Position numbers and translations under genes: made by a program. Of a DNA stretch of 64,000 bases, positions 51,667-60,145 are shown one piece after another. The stretch covers positions 3,162,001 through 3,226,000 of the forward strand of contig OZ241898.1 in the NCBI GenBank assembly GCA_965203525.1, read 5' to 3'. Source of the DNA: WTFV01 sp965203525. GTDB taxonomy: Bacteria; Acidobacteriota; Vicinamibacteria; Vicinamibacterales; UBA8438. The notes beneath the pieces are model-generated. The model worked only from the letters and a program-made list of their open reading frames with translations. It made no database searches and was not told the DNA's origin. Each line of letters starts with the position of its first letter. Position 1 is the first letter of the stretch.

Positions 51667-53622
51667 ATGTCCCGGCCCACCGCCGACTCCCGATCCGCCC
51701 GCCGGTCGATTGCTCCGGCCGCCGCGCTGCTCGCCGGCGCAACCGCCCTCGGCGTCGCCGCGGCGGTCTCCCGGGCGCCGGCCGTGCCCGAGGCGGCGGT
51801 CGAGGACCGCCCCGTCGCCGTCTCCGAGGACGGCTACGTCTCGTCCGCGGCCTGCCGCGCCTGCCATCCCTCGCAGTACGCGACGTGGCGCGGGTCGTTC
51901 CACCGCACGATGACCCAGGTCGCGACGCCGGAAGCGGTGCGCGCCGACTTCGACGGAACGGTGGTGGACGCGGTCCACGGGCGCCCGATGCGACTCGAGC
52001 GCCGCGGCGGCGAGTTCTGGGCGGAGTTCGACGATCCGGGCTGGGGGGGAGATCCGCGCGAGCGCCCGCGGGTCACCCGCCGGGTGGTGCTGATCACCGG
52101 CTCCCACCACCAGAACGTCTACTGGTACGCGACCGGGCACGACCGGGCGCTGAACGTGCTTCCCGGCGTCTATCTTCTGGACGAGGCGCGGTGGGCGCCG
52201 CGCAGCGCCGTCGTGCTGGCGCCGCCCGGCCAGGGCGTGGCGATGCTCGACGGCCACTGGAACGCGATCTGCATCGCCTGCCACACGACGCACGGCAAGA
52301 CGCGGTTCGACACGCCGTACCGCTCGGAGCCGATCGCGGACCAGGCGGTCCGCACCACTGTCGCCGAGTTCGGGATCGCCTGCGAATCGTGCCACGGCCA
52401 CGGCGCCGCGCACGTCGCGGCCAACCGGAACCCGGCGCGGCGCTACGCGCACTACGCCAACGGATGGGCCGACAAGACCATCGTCGAGCCGACGCGCCTC
52501 GACCCGCGGCGGTCGTCGCAGGTCTGCGGCCAGTGCCACGGCATCTGGGAGTTCCGGAACGCCGGCGACGAACGCGCCGCCGCCGCCCGCGGCCTGCCGT
52601 ACCGTCCCGGCGACGATCTGGCGGCGACCCGTTTCCTCGCCCAGCCGAAGGTGAACGGACGGTCGCCGGCCATGCGGGCGCTCGTCGCCGCCGATCCGGA
52701 CTTCGTCCGCGGATCGTTCTGGGCGGACGGCCAGGTCCGCGTCTCGGGGCGGGAGTACAACGGCCTCATCGACTCCCCCTGCTTCGCCGACGCCCCGTCG
52801 CCCGAGCGGACGCTGTCGTGCTTCTCCTGCCACACCATGCACAAGAAGCCGGACGACCCGCGGTCGATCGGCGAGTGGGCCCGGACGCATCAGGTCTCCG
52901 CCGGCATGGACGGCGACGCCGCGTGCGCGCAGTGCCACGAGGACGTCGCCGCCGATGCGCCCGCCCACACGCGCCACCCCGCCGCGTCGTCCGGCGGACG
53001 CTGCTACAACTGCCACATGCCGTACACCTCGTACGGCCTGCTGCGCGCCATGCGGAGCCATACGATCACCAGCCCCACGGCGCGGGAGAGCGTCGCGGCC
53101 GGACGGCCGAACGCCTGCAACCTCTGCCATCTCGACCGCACCCTCGCCTGGTCGGCGGAGCATCTGCGCGACTGGTACGGACAGCCGCCGCCCGAGCTGG
53201 ACGCCGACGAACGAAGGGTCGCCGCGTCCGTGCTCCGGCTGCTGAAGGGGGACGCCGGGCAGCGCGCGATCACGGCCTGGAGCTACGGCTGGAAGCCGGC
53301 GCAAACCGCGTCCGGGACCGCCTGGATGGTCCCCTACCTGGCCGAGCTGCTCGGGGACCCGTACGACGCGGTCCGCTTCGTCGCCGCGCGGGCGCTGCGC
53401 ACCCTCCCCGGATACGAACGCCTCGACTACGACTTCACCGGCGACCGGGACGCGCGCGTCGCCGCCGCCCTCGACGCGCTCGGCCGCTGGCGGGCCAGCG
53501 CCGCCGCGCGGGCGCGCCGCGACCCGGAGCTGCTGTTCGGCCCGGACGGCGCGCTCGACACCGCGGCGATGCGCCGTCTCTTCGACCGGCGCGACACCCG
53601 GCCGCTCTTTCTCCGGGAGTAG
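51667..53622 (+). CDS. exported octahaem c-type cytochrome
   Basis: This 651-residue exported protein has eight CxxCH sites: C-R-A-C-H, C-I-A-C-H, C-E-S-C-H, C-G-Q-C-H, C-F-S-C-H, C-A-Q-C-H, C-Y-N-C-H and C-N-L-C-H. The first, in S-S-A-A-C-R-A-C-H-P-S-Q-Y, is typical of cytochrome c554-like modules. The C-terminal 150 residues are helical, with a HEAT-like R-F-V-A-A-R-A-L. Multihaem cytochromes of this type carry electrons in the periplasm; the donor and acceptor here are unknown. The short leader fits the TATAAT box. Confidence 0.88.
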   Translation: MSRPTADSRSARRSIAPAAALLAGATALGVAAAVSRAPAVPEAAVEDRPVAVSEDGYVSSAACRACHPSQYATWRGSFHRTMTQVATPEAVRADFDGTVVDAVHGRPMRLERRGGEFWAEFDDPGWGGDPRERPRVTRRVVLITGSHHQNVYWYATGHDRALNVLPGVYLLDEARWAPRSAVVLAPPGQGVAMLDGHWNAICIACHTTHGKTRFDTPYRSEPIADQAVRTTVAEFGIACESCHGHGAAHVAANRNPARRYAHYANGWADKTIVEPTRLDPRRSSQVCGQCHGIWEFRNAGDERAAAARGLPYRPGDDLAATRFLAQPKVNGRSPAMRALVAADPDFVRGSFWADGQVRVSGREYNGLIDSPCFADAPSPERTLSCFSCHTMHKKPDDPRSIGEWARTHQVSAGMDGDAACAQCHEDVAADAPAHTRHPAASSGGRCYNCHMPYTSYGLLRAMRSHTITSPTARESVAAGRPNACNLCHLDRTLAWSAEHLRDWYGQPPPELDADERRVAASVLRLLKGDAGQRAITAWSYGWKPAQTASGTAWMVPYLAELLGDPYDAVRFVAARALRTLPGYERLDYDFTGDRDARVAAALDALGRWRASAAARARRDPELLFGPDGALDTAAMRRLFDRRDTRPLFLRE

Positions 53623-53770
53623 CAGGAACACGAATGCCTGTCTGCAAAGCGCCGACCACGGCGCGACACCCGGCCGCTCTCTTTCTCCGGGAGTAGCAGG
53701 AACACGAATGCCTGTCTGCAAAGCGCCGACCACGGCGCGACACCCGGCCGCTCTCTTTCTCCGGGAGTAG
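53588..53770. repeat. end of the cytochrome gene repeated 2.5 times (72 and 74 bp)
   Basis: The last codons and stop of the cytochrome gene plus following bases (53588-53659) recur at 53660-53733 and partly at 53734-53770. Copies 2 and 3 carry an extra CT and keep the G-G-G-A-G-T-A-G stop context. A GTG start for the next gene begins eight bases after the last copy. Confidence 0.95.
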
Positions 53771-53777
53771 CGCGACG

Positions 53778-54341
53778 GTGGCCGCCGGCAAACCGCCGCC
53801 AGCCCGCCGGGTGAGCCGGCCCGACCCCGGTCCGGCGCGTGGCGCGGCCGGGACCGCCGCCGGGCCGCGCGGCCCGGACTACGCGCGCCGTCATCTCCGC
53901 CTCGGCTGGTGGGCGCTCTTCGTGTTCCTGCTGCTCGGCACGGCGCTGGAGACCTTCCACGGCTTCAAGATCGGCTTCTACCTGGACGTCTCGAACGAGA
54001 CCCGCCGCCTGATGTGGACGCTCGCCCACGCCCACGGCGCGCTGCTCGGCCTCGTCAACGTCGTCGCCGGCCTGTCGTTGCGGGTCCTGCCGGCGCTGGC
54101 CGCCGACCGGCGCGTCCCGACGATCTCGACCGGCCTGGCCGCCGCCACCGCGTTGCTGCCGGCCGGGTTCTTCGCCGGCGGCGTCACCTTCTACAGCGGC
54201 GACCCGGGGGTCGGCATCGCCCTGGTTCCGGTGGGCGCCGCGTGCCTCCTGCTCGCGGTCTTCCAGTTGGCGCGGACCGTCACCCGCGCGGCCGGCGATC
54301 CCGAACCGGGCCCGGGCGCCCGCCGGCGGCGAACCGACTGA
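53778..54341 (+). CDS. polytopic membrane protein
   Basis: This 187-residue protein starts at a GTG with an arginine/proline-rich cytoplasmic lead, then about four membrane helices. The second has T-L-A-H-A-H-G-A-L-L-G-L, whose paired histidines resemble haem- or metal-binding helix patterns of respiratory membrane proteins (inference). It lies directly after the cytochrome gene and may be its membrane partner. Start uncertain because the upstream repeats have no clear Shine-Dalgarno. Confidence 0.65.
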   Translation: MAAGKPPPARRVSRPDPGPARGAAGTAAGPRGPDYARRHLRLGWWALFVFLLLGTALETFHGFKIGFYLDVSNETRRLMWTLAHAHGALLGLVNVVAGLSLRVLPALAADRRVPTISTGLAAATALLPAGFFAGGVTFYSGDPGVGIALVPVGAACLLLAVFQLARTVTRAAGDPEPGPGARRRRTD

Positions 54342-54425
54342 AGCGCTCCGACGCGATCGTCGATGCCGGCCTGGCCGCTCGACGGGGTGCGCCCGCCGGC
54401 GGCGAACCGACTGAAGCGCTCCGAC
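54316..54425. repeat. duplicated gene end, 73-bp period
   Basis: Thirty-seven bases including the TGA of the membrane gene (54316-54352) recur unchanged at 54389-54425. The 54342-54670 gap has no supported gene. Confidence 0.93.
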
Positions 54426-54616
54426 TCCCGTGCGACCCGCCCGCCGCCGCGGCGAGTTCGCCGGCGCCGAAGCGGTGGACGCCGGCCGCGCATACGCGGC
54501 AATCCTCGCGGACGCCATCTTCGGCCTGCGCGACGTTCCCCGCGACCGGGTGAAGCGTCTCGTATTGGAAGCGGACTGGCCGCCGCCGCGCGCGCCGGAT
54601 GCGTCTCCGGCCGTGC

Positions 54617-54622
54617 TATATT
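54617..54622 (+). promoter_or_regulatory. -10 hexamer TATATT before Uma2 paralog 3
   Basis: TATATT lies 48 bases before ATG 54671 in a short AT-richer stretch. Confidence 0.4.
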
Positions 54623-54670
54623 CAAATTCCCTCGGAATTGCTCGCGGCATCGATACCGAGGTCGGCGAAG

Positions 54671-55708
54671 ATGCGGAATTCCCGATGCACCGACCGGGGC
54701 GGCCCACGCGGTCCGGACGCGCCCGGCCGCTCGTCGGCGAAGCCGCCGGCCGCCACGCCCACCGTCCCGCGGCCGGCGGCCGACCCGATGGCGGCGGGTG
54801 CCGGCGCCTTCCCCGGCTGCCGCCCGGTGCGCATCGCACGCGACGAAATCGCCGACTACGACGGGCGCCTGGAATACTGGGACGCCGACACCGAAACGGC
54901 GTGGGTGGTCCGCGCGCCGACCAGCCCGTGGCACGAACTGCCGGGACAGCGTCTGGCCCGACTGACTGAGCGGATCGCGGCCGTCCGGGGAGCGCCCATC
55001 GAAACGCTCGGGGGCGCGGACCTCCTGTTGCGCAACCAGGCCGGCGAGCGGCAGCGCATCCTGCAAGCCGACCAGATCGTCTATCTGCGGCCGCATGCGG
55101 TCCGCCGGCTCGGCGACGCCGTCGAAGTCGGCGAGGACGAGCTGCCGGACATCGTCCTGGAGGTCGATCTCACGACCGACGTGCGCCGGGGCAAGCTGGC
55201 GCTGTACGAGTCCTGGGGGTTTCCCGAAGTCTGGGTCGACGTGCCGGATCACCGCGCGCCGGGCAGCCCCGCCTCCCGCGCGCCGAGATTGACGATCCAC
55301 CTGTCGGGACCGGACGGGTACGGCGCGGCGCCGACCAGCCGGGCGTTCGCCGGCTGGTCGGCGGCGGAGATCCATCGGGCGCTGAACGAGGACGCGCTGT
55401 CCGGCGAGACCGTCTTCGTCCTCCGGCGGGTGGGCCGCGCCATGGGTGATCCGGCGGGCACCGGACCGGACGACGACCCGTTCCTGCGCGCCGAGCGCCG
55501 GGAGGGTCGCATCGCCGGCGAACGCGAAGGCGTGCGACAGGCCGTGATGGAAATCCTGGACCTGCGGGACATGCGCCGGTCGTGGTCGTTCACCGCCCGG
55601 TTCGACGCCTTCGCCGCGCTGCCCGTCGCGGACCTCACCCGCGCCGCCTTCGAATGCCGGGACGAGGGCGACCTCCTGCGACGGCTCGACGCGCTGGCGC
55701 GCCGCTGA
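54671..55708 (+). CDS. long Uma2-type endonuclease-like protein (paralog 3)
   Basis: This 345-residue protein has the same architecture as the genes at 4467 and 24887: G-C-R-P-V-R-I-A, L-E-Y-W-D-A-D-T-E-T-A-W, I-L-Q-A-D-Q-I-V-Y-L, L-P-D-I-V-L-E-V-D-L-T-T-D-V-R-R-G-K-L-A-L-Y-E-S-W-G-F-P-E-V-W-V-D-V, and G-T-G-P-D-D-D-P-F. The Glu-Gly tail is shorter (R-R-E-G-R-I-A-G-E-R-E-G). An earlier ATG at 54599 is possible; I chose 54671, which has GAGG nine bases upstream. Confidence 0.8.
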   Translation: MRNSRCTDRGGPRGPDAPGRSSAKPPAATPTVPRPAADPMAAGAGAFPGCRPVRIARDEIADYDGRLEYWDADTETAWVVRAPTSPWHELPGQRLARLTERIAAVRGAPIETLGGADLLLRNQAGERQRILQADQIVYLRPHAVRRLGDAVEVGEDELPDIVLEVDLTTDVRRGKLALYESWGFPEVWVDVPDHRAPGSPASRAPRLTIHLSGPDGYGAAPTSRAFAGWSAAEIHRALNEDALSGETVFVLRRVGRAMGDPAGTGPDDDPFLRAERREGRIAGEREGVRQAVMEILDLRDMRRSWSFTARFDAFAALPVADLTRAAFECRDEGDLLRRLDALARR

Positions 55709-55763
55709 CGACCCGGGTCAGGCGTCGGCCAACCGAAAACACGCACCCGGCAGGCCGGGGTTT

Positions 55764-55780
55764 CCCGGGTTTTACCCGGG
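55764..55780. terminator. hairpin between convergent genes
   Basis: CCCGGGT-TTT-ACCCGGG forms a 7-bp stem and overlaps the stop codon of the small membrane gene. It lacks a T-tract, so terminator function is uncertain. Confidence 0.35.
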
Positions 55781-56002
55781 GCCCGACTTGCCCGCCGTCA
55801 GAAAGGCGCGGAGGTCGGATCGGACCTCGCCGATCCGGGCGTTCATGTCGGACCGAACGTCATCGATCCGGTTGCCGAGATGCGCGTGGGCTTCGCGGTT
55901 CTCGGATCGAAGCCCATCGATCTGCCGGTTGATCAACGTCACGATCAACGCGCCGACCGGAACGACCACGGCCGCAACCGCACCGACCAATGACCAATCC
56001 AT
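55772..56002 (-). CDS. small membrane protein with coiled coil (copy C)
   Basis: This 76-residue protein has one hydrophobic segment (V-G-A-V-A-A-V-V-V-P-V-G-A-L-I-V) and a charged helix (E-N-R-E-A-H-A-H-L-G-N-R-I-D-D-V-R-S-D). It shares E-N-R-E-A-H with copy A at 41133-41372. ATG 56002 lies exactly six bases after TATGAT, so a leaderless message is likely. Role unknown. Confidence 0.7.
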   Translation of the reverse strand: MDWSLVGAVAAVVVPVGALIVTLINRQIDGLRSENREAHAHLGNRIDDVRSDMNARIGEVRSDLRAFLTAGKSGPG

Positions 56003-56008
56003 ACCCGC

Positions 56009-56014
56009 ATCATA
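56009..56014 (-). promoter_or_regulatory. -10 hexamer TATGAT, six nt before copy C
   Basis: TATGAT on the minus strand ends six bases before ATG 56002; no Shine-Dalgarno. Confidence 0.55.
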
Positions 56015-56145
56015 GCACCCGGCACGCGGCCCGCGCCATCTCCGGCGGCGCGCCCCGGCCCCGCGGCGGGCGGTCCCGGAAAGGCGTCGTGGATCCCGGC
56101 ACGCCGCCCGCGCCGTCTCCGGCGGCGCGCCGGGGTTGCGGCCGG

Positions 56146-57195
56146 CTACTCGACGGTGACCGTCAGGTCGCCCGGCGTCAGGAACATCGCGTCGGACGCC
56201 CACGCGCGGAGCGTGTACGTGCCCGGCTCGTCGAAGGTGACGGTCGTCTCGAAGGTGGCCGACGTCCAGCCGTCTCCGGCGACGTGGGTCGCCGGGTCGT
56301 TCGACGAGGTCGGCTCCGTGAGCACGCCGTCCACCTCGCGTTCGAGCTCCCGCTCCTCGACCGAGCGCTGGAAGCCGGACGGCTCGAAGTCGGCGCCGGC
56401 CGGGCCGCGGTAGACGATCCAGTGCAGCGAGAGCCCGTTGCGCGGCGGGCGCGGCTTCCGGTACCAGCGGACGTTGTCGGGCGCCCGCGGCTGGCCGTCG
56501 GGCGGCGTCAGCGTCGGAAGCCGCGCGCGCCGCGGGCGCGGGGGCAGCTCGGTCGGCAGCTCGTCGTCGCGGATGGCGGCGATCAGGGTGACCGGCTTGC
56601 CGGCCCCGACCGTCGCCGCGCCGCCGGCGAGGGCGACCTCGTCCGCGGCGAGGCGGACCTCCACCTCCGGGGGCCGGTTGGCGAACAACTGCTCCACCGG
56701 ACGCCCGAACCCGGTGCGCGCGTTCGACGTGATGGTGTTCTCGTCGATCTCCCACTCCGGTTGCAGCCACCCGTAGGCCCTCTGCTCGCTGCCGTGCAGC
56801 GTCACGGACCAGACGACGCCGTCCTCGGGATTGGGGCCGGTGTCCGCCGGCATCGGCATCGTGAACTGGTAGCGCTGCGTGCGTGGATAGAAGTACGTCG
56901 GCTGCCCGCGATCCTCGGCGCCCGGCGAGAAGTAGTTGTCCGGGCCGACCGGAATGCTCGGCTGCTCCCGGTAGTTGCGGTTCAGGTACCCGAAGTGGAA
57001 CAGGTAGCTGCCGTCGTCGTTGCGCGTCCAGCCCTCGAAGATCGGCTGGACGTCCTGGCCGCCGTCGAACCGCTGCTGCGGCTGCGAGACGATCGGCACG
57101 TCGCGCGGGTTGACCTGCGCGTGCGCCGGGATCGCGCTTCCGGCCAGCACGGCCGCGGCGGCCGCGATCGTGGCCGGTCCGAAACAGATCCTCAT
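56146..57195 (-). CDS. exported beta-sandwich protein of unknown function
   Basis: This 349-residue protein has a signal peptide (I-A-A-A-A-A-V-L-A-G-S-A-I-P-A-H-A-Q). Central strands contain F-H-F-G-Y-L-N-R-N-Y and Y-G-W-L-Q-P-E-W-E-I-D, and the terminal W-A-S-D-A-M resembles an immunoglobulin-like strand near the end. No catalytic motif recognised. ATG 57195 has GAGGG upstream. It lies after a strong terminator of the copper protein gene, so it has its own promoter. Confidence 0.7.
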   Translation of the reverse strand: MRICFGPATIAAAAAVLAGSAIPAHAQVNPRDVPIVSQPQQRFDGGQDVQPIFEGWTRNDDGSYLFHFGYLNRNYREQPSIPVGPDNYFSPGAEDRGQPTYFYPRTQRYQFTMPMPADTGPNPEDGVVWSVTLHGSEQRAYGWLQPEWEIDENTITSNARTGFGRPVEQLFANRPPEVEVRLAADEVALAGGAATVGAGKPVTLIAAIRDDELPTELPPRPRRARLPTLTPPDGQPRAPDNVRWYRKPRPPRNGLSLHWIVYRGPAGADFEPSGFQRSVEERELEREVDGVLTEPTSSNDPATHVAGDGWTSATFETTVTFDEPGTYTLRAWASDAMFLTPGDLTVTVE

Positions 57196-57222
57196 GATGC
57201 CCTCGTGCGCCCTCACCGGGCC

Positions 57223-57263
57223 AAGAAAAAAGCACTCTGCGGAGGAACGCCCCCGCAGAGTGC
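57223..57263 (-). terminator. rho-independent terminator after the copper/haem gene
   Basis: A perfect 11-bp stem (57232-57242 with 57253-57263) with a 10-base loop is followed on the minus strand by a TTTTTTCTT run. It is the clearest intrinsic terminator in the window and ends the gene at 57297-58553. Confidence 0.9.
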
Positions 57264-57296
57264 CCGGGTCCAAACGCTGCCCTCGCCCCGCGACGA

Positions 57297-58553
57297 CTAG
57301 TCGTCGTTGTCGGCGCGGGCGTCCAGCTCCGCCTGGTACTCCTCTTCGGTCAGGTCGTACCAGCTAATCCAGCCGAACGCCATCTCGTCGATCGTCCGGC
57401 TGCCGCCGCCCGTCCAGTTCAGCGGATCCATGTTGCCACGGTGCGACTCGGTGTTGTCGTGGTAGCTGATGACGTGCAGCTTGGTGCCGGCCGGATAGAC
57501 CGGCTGCGCCTCGTCGGCGTAGTTGTAGACGATGTGCCAGTTGAAGTCGAAGTTGACGCAGCTCACCATCTCGGTGGTCGAATCGGGATAGATGAGCTCC
57601 AGGCACTGCCGCTTCCCGAGGAAGTGCATGTGCGGCTGGAAACCGGTCAGCCGCCCCGGCAGGTACATCGTCGCGTAGCCGTCGTGCCGCGTGACCTGCC
57701 CGGCCGGGATGTCGAGCTCGCCGGCCTGCCCGAGCTGCCGCGAGTAGAGGATCTTGTCGGGAACCTCGCCCTCCGGATAGAGCACCAGCCCCAGATCCGT
57801 CCGGTCGACCACCTCTTCGCCGATCGAGTGGTAGTGGAAGCTGAAGCGGACGCGCGCACCCCCCTCGAAGACCTTGCCGGTGCCTTCCGGGTACTTGTCG
57901 GCGTTCTTGCCGACCGCGTACTCGTTCAGGAAGAAGTCGTTGGAGCTGTCGTTGAGCGGCGCGTCCGGATCGGTGACCGCGTAGGTCAGCGCGTGGTGCA
58001 CCACCCGCAGGTCGCCCGCCTTGGTCTGGATCGCCTGGATGTAGCGGTCGTTCGGGATGCCGGAGTCGACGATGTAGTCGCCCCACCAGTCGCCCGCCTC
58101 GGCCGGCACGGTGTGCGGCGGCGAGGTGACGATCACGTCCGGCTCGATCTCCCAGGCGCCGAAGTCGGGGAGTTCGACCGGCGCCGGCGCATCGGCCGGG
58201 TTGCCGCGCGGCGCGCCGGCGTCGGCCCAGGCGGCCACGAGGTCGATCTCGGCCTGCGACAGCGACCGATCCTGCTTGAACTCCTGGATGCCGACGTGCG
58301 GGTCGACGTGCCACGGCGGCATCTCGCGGGCGACCACCTTGTTCCTGATCGAACGCGCCCAGGGCCGCGTCTCCTGGTAGTTCATCAGCGACATCGGCGC
58401 CATGTTGTTCGGCCGATGGCAGACCTGACACGAGCGCTGCAGGATCGGCTCGATGTCCTTGTGGAAGGTCACGTCGTCCGCCTGCGCGGCGGCGACGCCC
58501 GGCAGCAGCGCCACGGCCGCGGCGGCGGCCAGCGCCAGTGTGGCTTTCTTCAT
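57297..58553 (-). CDS. exported CxxCH-haem protein with copper-monooxygenase-like domain
   Basis: This 418-residue protein has a signal peptide and an N-terminal cytochrome-like portion with C-Q-V-C-H-R-P. A domain follows with histidine pairs typical of copper type II ascorbate-dependent monooxygenases (PHM/DBH-like): V-V-H-H-A-L-T-Y, F-H-Y-H and F-Q-P-H-M-H-F-L-G. Family enzymes hydroxylate C-H bonds using two coppers and an electron donor; here the fused haem may supply electrons (inference). ATG 58553 follows GGAGG at seven. Confidence 0.83.
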   Translation of the reverse strand: MKKATLALAAAAAVALLPGVAAAQADDVTFHKDIEPILQRSCQVCHRPNNMAPMSLMNYQETRPWARSIRNKVVAREMPPWHVDPHVGIQEFKQDRSLSQAEIDLVAAWADAGAPRGNPADAPAPVELPDFGAWEIEPDVIVTSPPHTVPAEAGDWWGDYIVDSGIPNDRYIQAIQTKAGDLRVVHHALTYAVTDPDAPLNDSSNDFFLNEYAVGKNADKYPEGTGKVFEGGARVRFSFHYHSIGEEVVDRTDLGLVLYPEGEVPDKILYSRQLGQAGELDIPAGQVTRHDGYATMYLPGRLTGFQPHMHFLGKRQCLELIYPDSTTEMVSCVNFDFNWHIVYNYADEAQPVYPAGTKLHVISYHDNTESHRGNMDPLNWTGGGSRTIDEMAFGWISWYDLTEEEYQAELDARADNDD

Positions 58554-58651
58554 CTGAGCACCTCCAGGAGCGGCGCAGCACGTACCGTTCAGGCCGCCCG
58601 ACAGATTCCGTGTCCGTAGTGTATCGCCACCGTCGGCCGCGAAGCAACCGC

Positions 58652-59935
58652 TCAGTGGTCTTCGAGATAGCGCCAGACCAGGTGCGCCATCGCCCGCACC
58701 CCCACCGGCAGCGCCGCGTCGTCGGCCCGGAACGTCGGCGAGTGGTGGCCGCCGGACGTCGTGCCCGGCTTCTGCGTGCCCAGGAAGTAGAAGAACCCCG
58801 GCGCCTCGTTCGCGAAGTGGGCGAAGTCCTCGCCGGCCATCCACGGATCGGCCAGCGACACGCGGCCGGCTCCGATCACGTCGCCCAGCGTCTGCGCGGC
58901 CCACGCGGCGAGGCCGCGATCGTTGACGACCACCGGCGTGATGCGGTCGTACTCGATCTCGAACGAGCCGCCGCCGGCCCGTGTGACGCCGTCGACGATC
59001 TCCCGCATCCGCCGCTCCACCGTGTCCTGCACGTCCGGATCGTAGGTCCGCACCGTGCCTTCCAGGCGGACCTCGCCCGGGATGATGTTGAACCGCGTCC
59101 CGCCGCGCACGATGCCGACGGTGACGACGCTCGGCGCCAGCGGCGACAGGTTGCGCGAGCGGATCGTCTGCAGCGCGGTGATCGTCTGCGCCGCCATCAC
59201 CACCGGGTCGACGCCCAGGTGCGGCGCGGCGCCGTGGGCCTGCTCCCCGCGGATCGCGATGCGGAAGTGATCGACCGCGGCCAGCGCGCCGCCCGGCGTG
59301 TACTCGATGCGGCCCACGTCCAGCCCCGCCCGCGCGTGCAGGCCGAAGACCGCCTCCGGCCGCGGCTCCGCGAACACCCCTTCGCGGAGCATCAGCGCGG
59401 CGCCCCCCTCCTCGCCGGGCGGCGGTCCTTCCTCGGCCGGCTGGAACAGGAACACCACGGTGCCCGGCAGCTCCGCCTGCAGCGCCTTGAACACCGACGC
59501 CACGCCGAGCTGCACCGCCACGTGCACGTCGTGCCCGCAGGCGTGCATCACCCCGACCTCCTGGCCCAGGTACGTGCTGCGCACCGTGGACCGGAACGGC
59601 AGGTCGGTCTCCTCGGTCACCGGCAGCGCGTCCATGTCGGCGCGCACCGCGACGACCGGCCCGGGCCGCCCGCCCTGCAGGACCGCCACGACCCCGGTGT
59701 GCGCCACGCCGGTCCGGACGTCGTCGAACCCGAGCCCGGTCAGATGATCGGCCACCAGCCGCGCCGTCTCGAACTCGCGGTTGCCGAGCTCCGGGTACTG
59801 GTGGATCCGGTGGCGGAGCTCGGTGACCCGCGGGACGACGCGCTCGACCTCGGCGTCGATGCGCGCCTCCTGCGCGGAAACCGGCGTGGCGGCCGCGCAG
59901 AAGGCCAGAACGGCGAGCGGTGTTCGTTGCGGCAT
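58652..59935 (-). CDS. exported M20-family amidohydrolase
   Basis: This 427-residue protein has an export signal (L-A-V-L-A-F-C-A-A-A-T-P-V-S-A-Q). It also has M20D marks: H-Q-Y-P-E-L, A-V-R-A-D-M-D-A-L-P, H-A-C-G-H-D-V-H with a metal-binding His, F-Q-P-A-E-E-G, and H-G-A-A-P-H-L-G-V-D-P. These enzymes remove acyl or amino groups from amino acids or related amides. ATG 59935 is preceded by TAGAAT at exactly six bases and lacks a ribosome-binding site. Confidence 0.93.
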   Translation of the reverse strand: MPQRTPLAVLAFCAAATPVSAQEARIDAEVERVVPRVTELRHRIHQYPELGNREFETARLVADHLTGLGFDDVRTGVAHTGVVAVLQGGRPGPVVAVRADMDALPVTEETDLPFRSTVRSTYLGQEVGVMHACGHDVHVAVQLGVASVFKALQAELPGTVVFLFQPAEEGPPPGEEGGAALMLREGVFAEPRPEAVFGLHARAGLDVGRIEYTPGGALAAVDHFRIAIRGEQAHGAAPHLGVDPVVMAAQTITALQTIRSRNLSPLAPSVVTVGIVRGGTRFNIIPGEVRLEGTVRTYDPDVQDTVERRMREIVDGVTRAGGGSFEIEYDRITPVVVNDRGLAAWAAQTLGDVIGAGRVSLADPWMAGEDFAHFANEAPGFFYFLGTQKPGTTSGGHHSPTFRADDAALPVGVRAMAHLVWRYLEDH

Positions 59936-59941
59936 GTTTTC

Positions 59942-59947
59942 ATTCTA
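59942..59947 (-). promoter_or_regulatory. -10 hexamer TAGAAT, six nt before the M20 gene
   Basis: TAGAAT ends six bases before ATG 59935; a leaderless message is likely. Confidence 0.55.
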
Positions 59948-60121
59948 CCTGCCTTCCACCGGCGGCTCGCGCGCCGCGGCAGGCCGGCATGCCGCGCCCA
60001 CCGCGCGGCGTGGCGCGGACGGCGCGAGGAACCCACCCGCGCGACGCGGAGGATCTCGCCCAGGTTGTTCGCGGTGTCCAACCCGCCCGCACGGCCGCGA
60101 CGAAACCCATCCGCACGTCCG

Positions 60122-60127
60122 TATAAT
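60122..60127 (+). promoter_or_regulatory. TATAAT -10 box of the cupredoxin unit
   Basis: A perfect TATAAT ends 19 bases before ATG 60147 of the small upstream ORF. No good -35 is visible. Confidence 0.55.
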
Positions 60128-60145
60128 TGGCACAGGGACACCTGC

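Noticed and set aside
54430..54969. Plus-strand open frame of 179 codons before Uma2 paralog 3
   Set aside because: It overlaps the Uma2 gene in another frame, lacks motifs and a ribosome-binding site.
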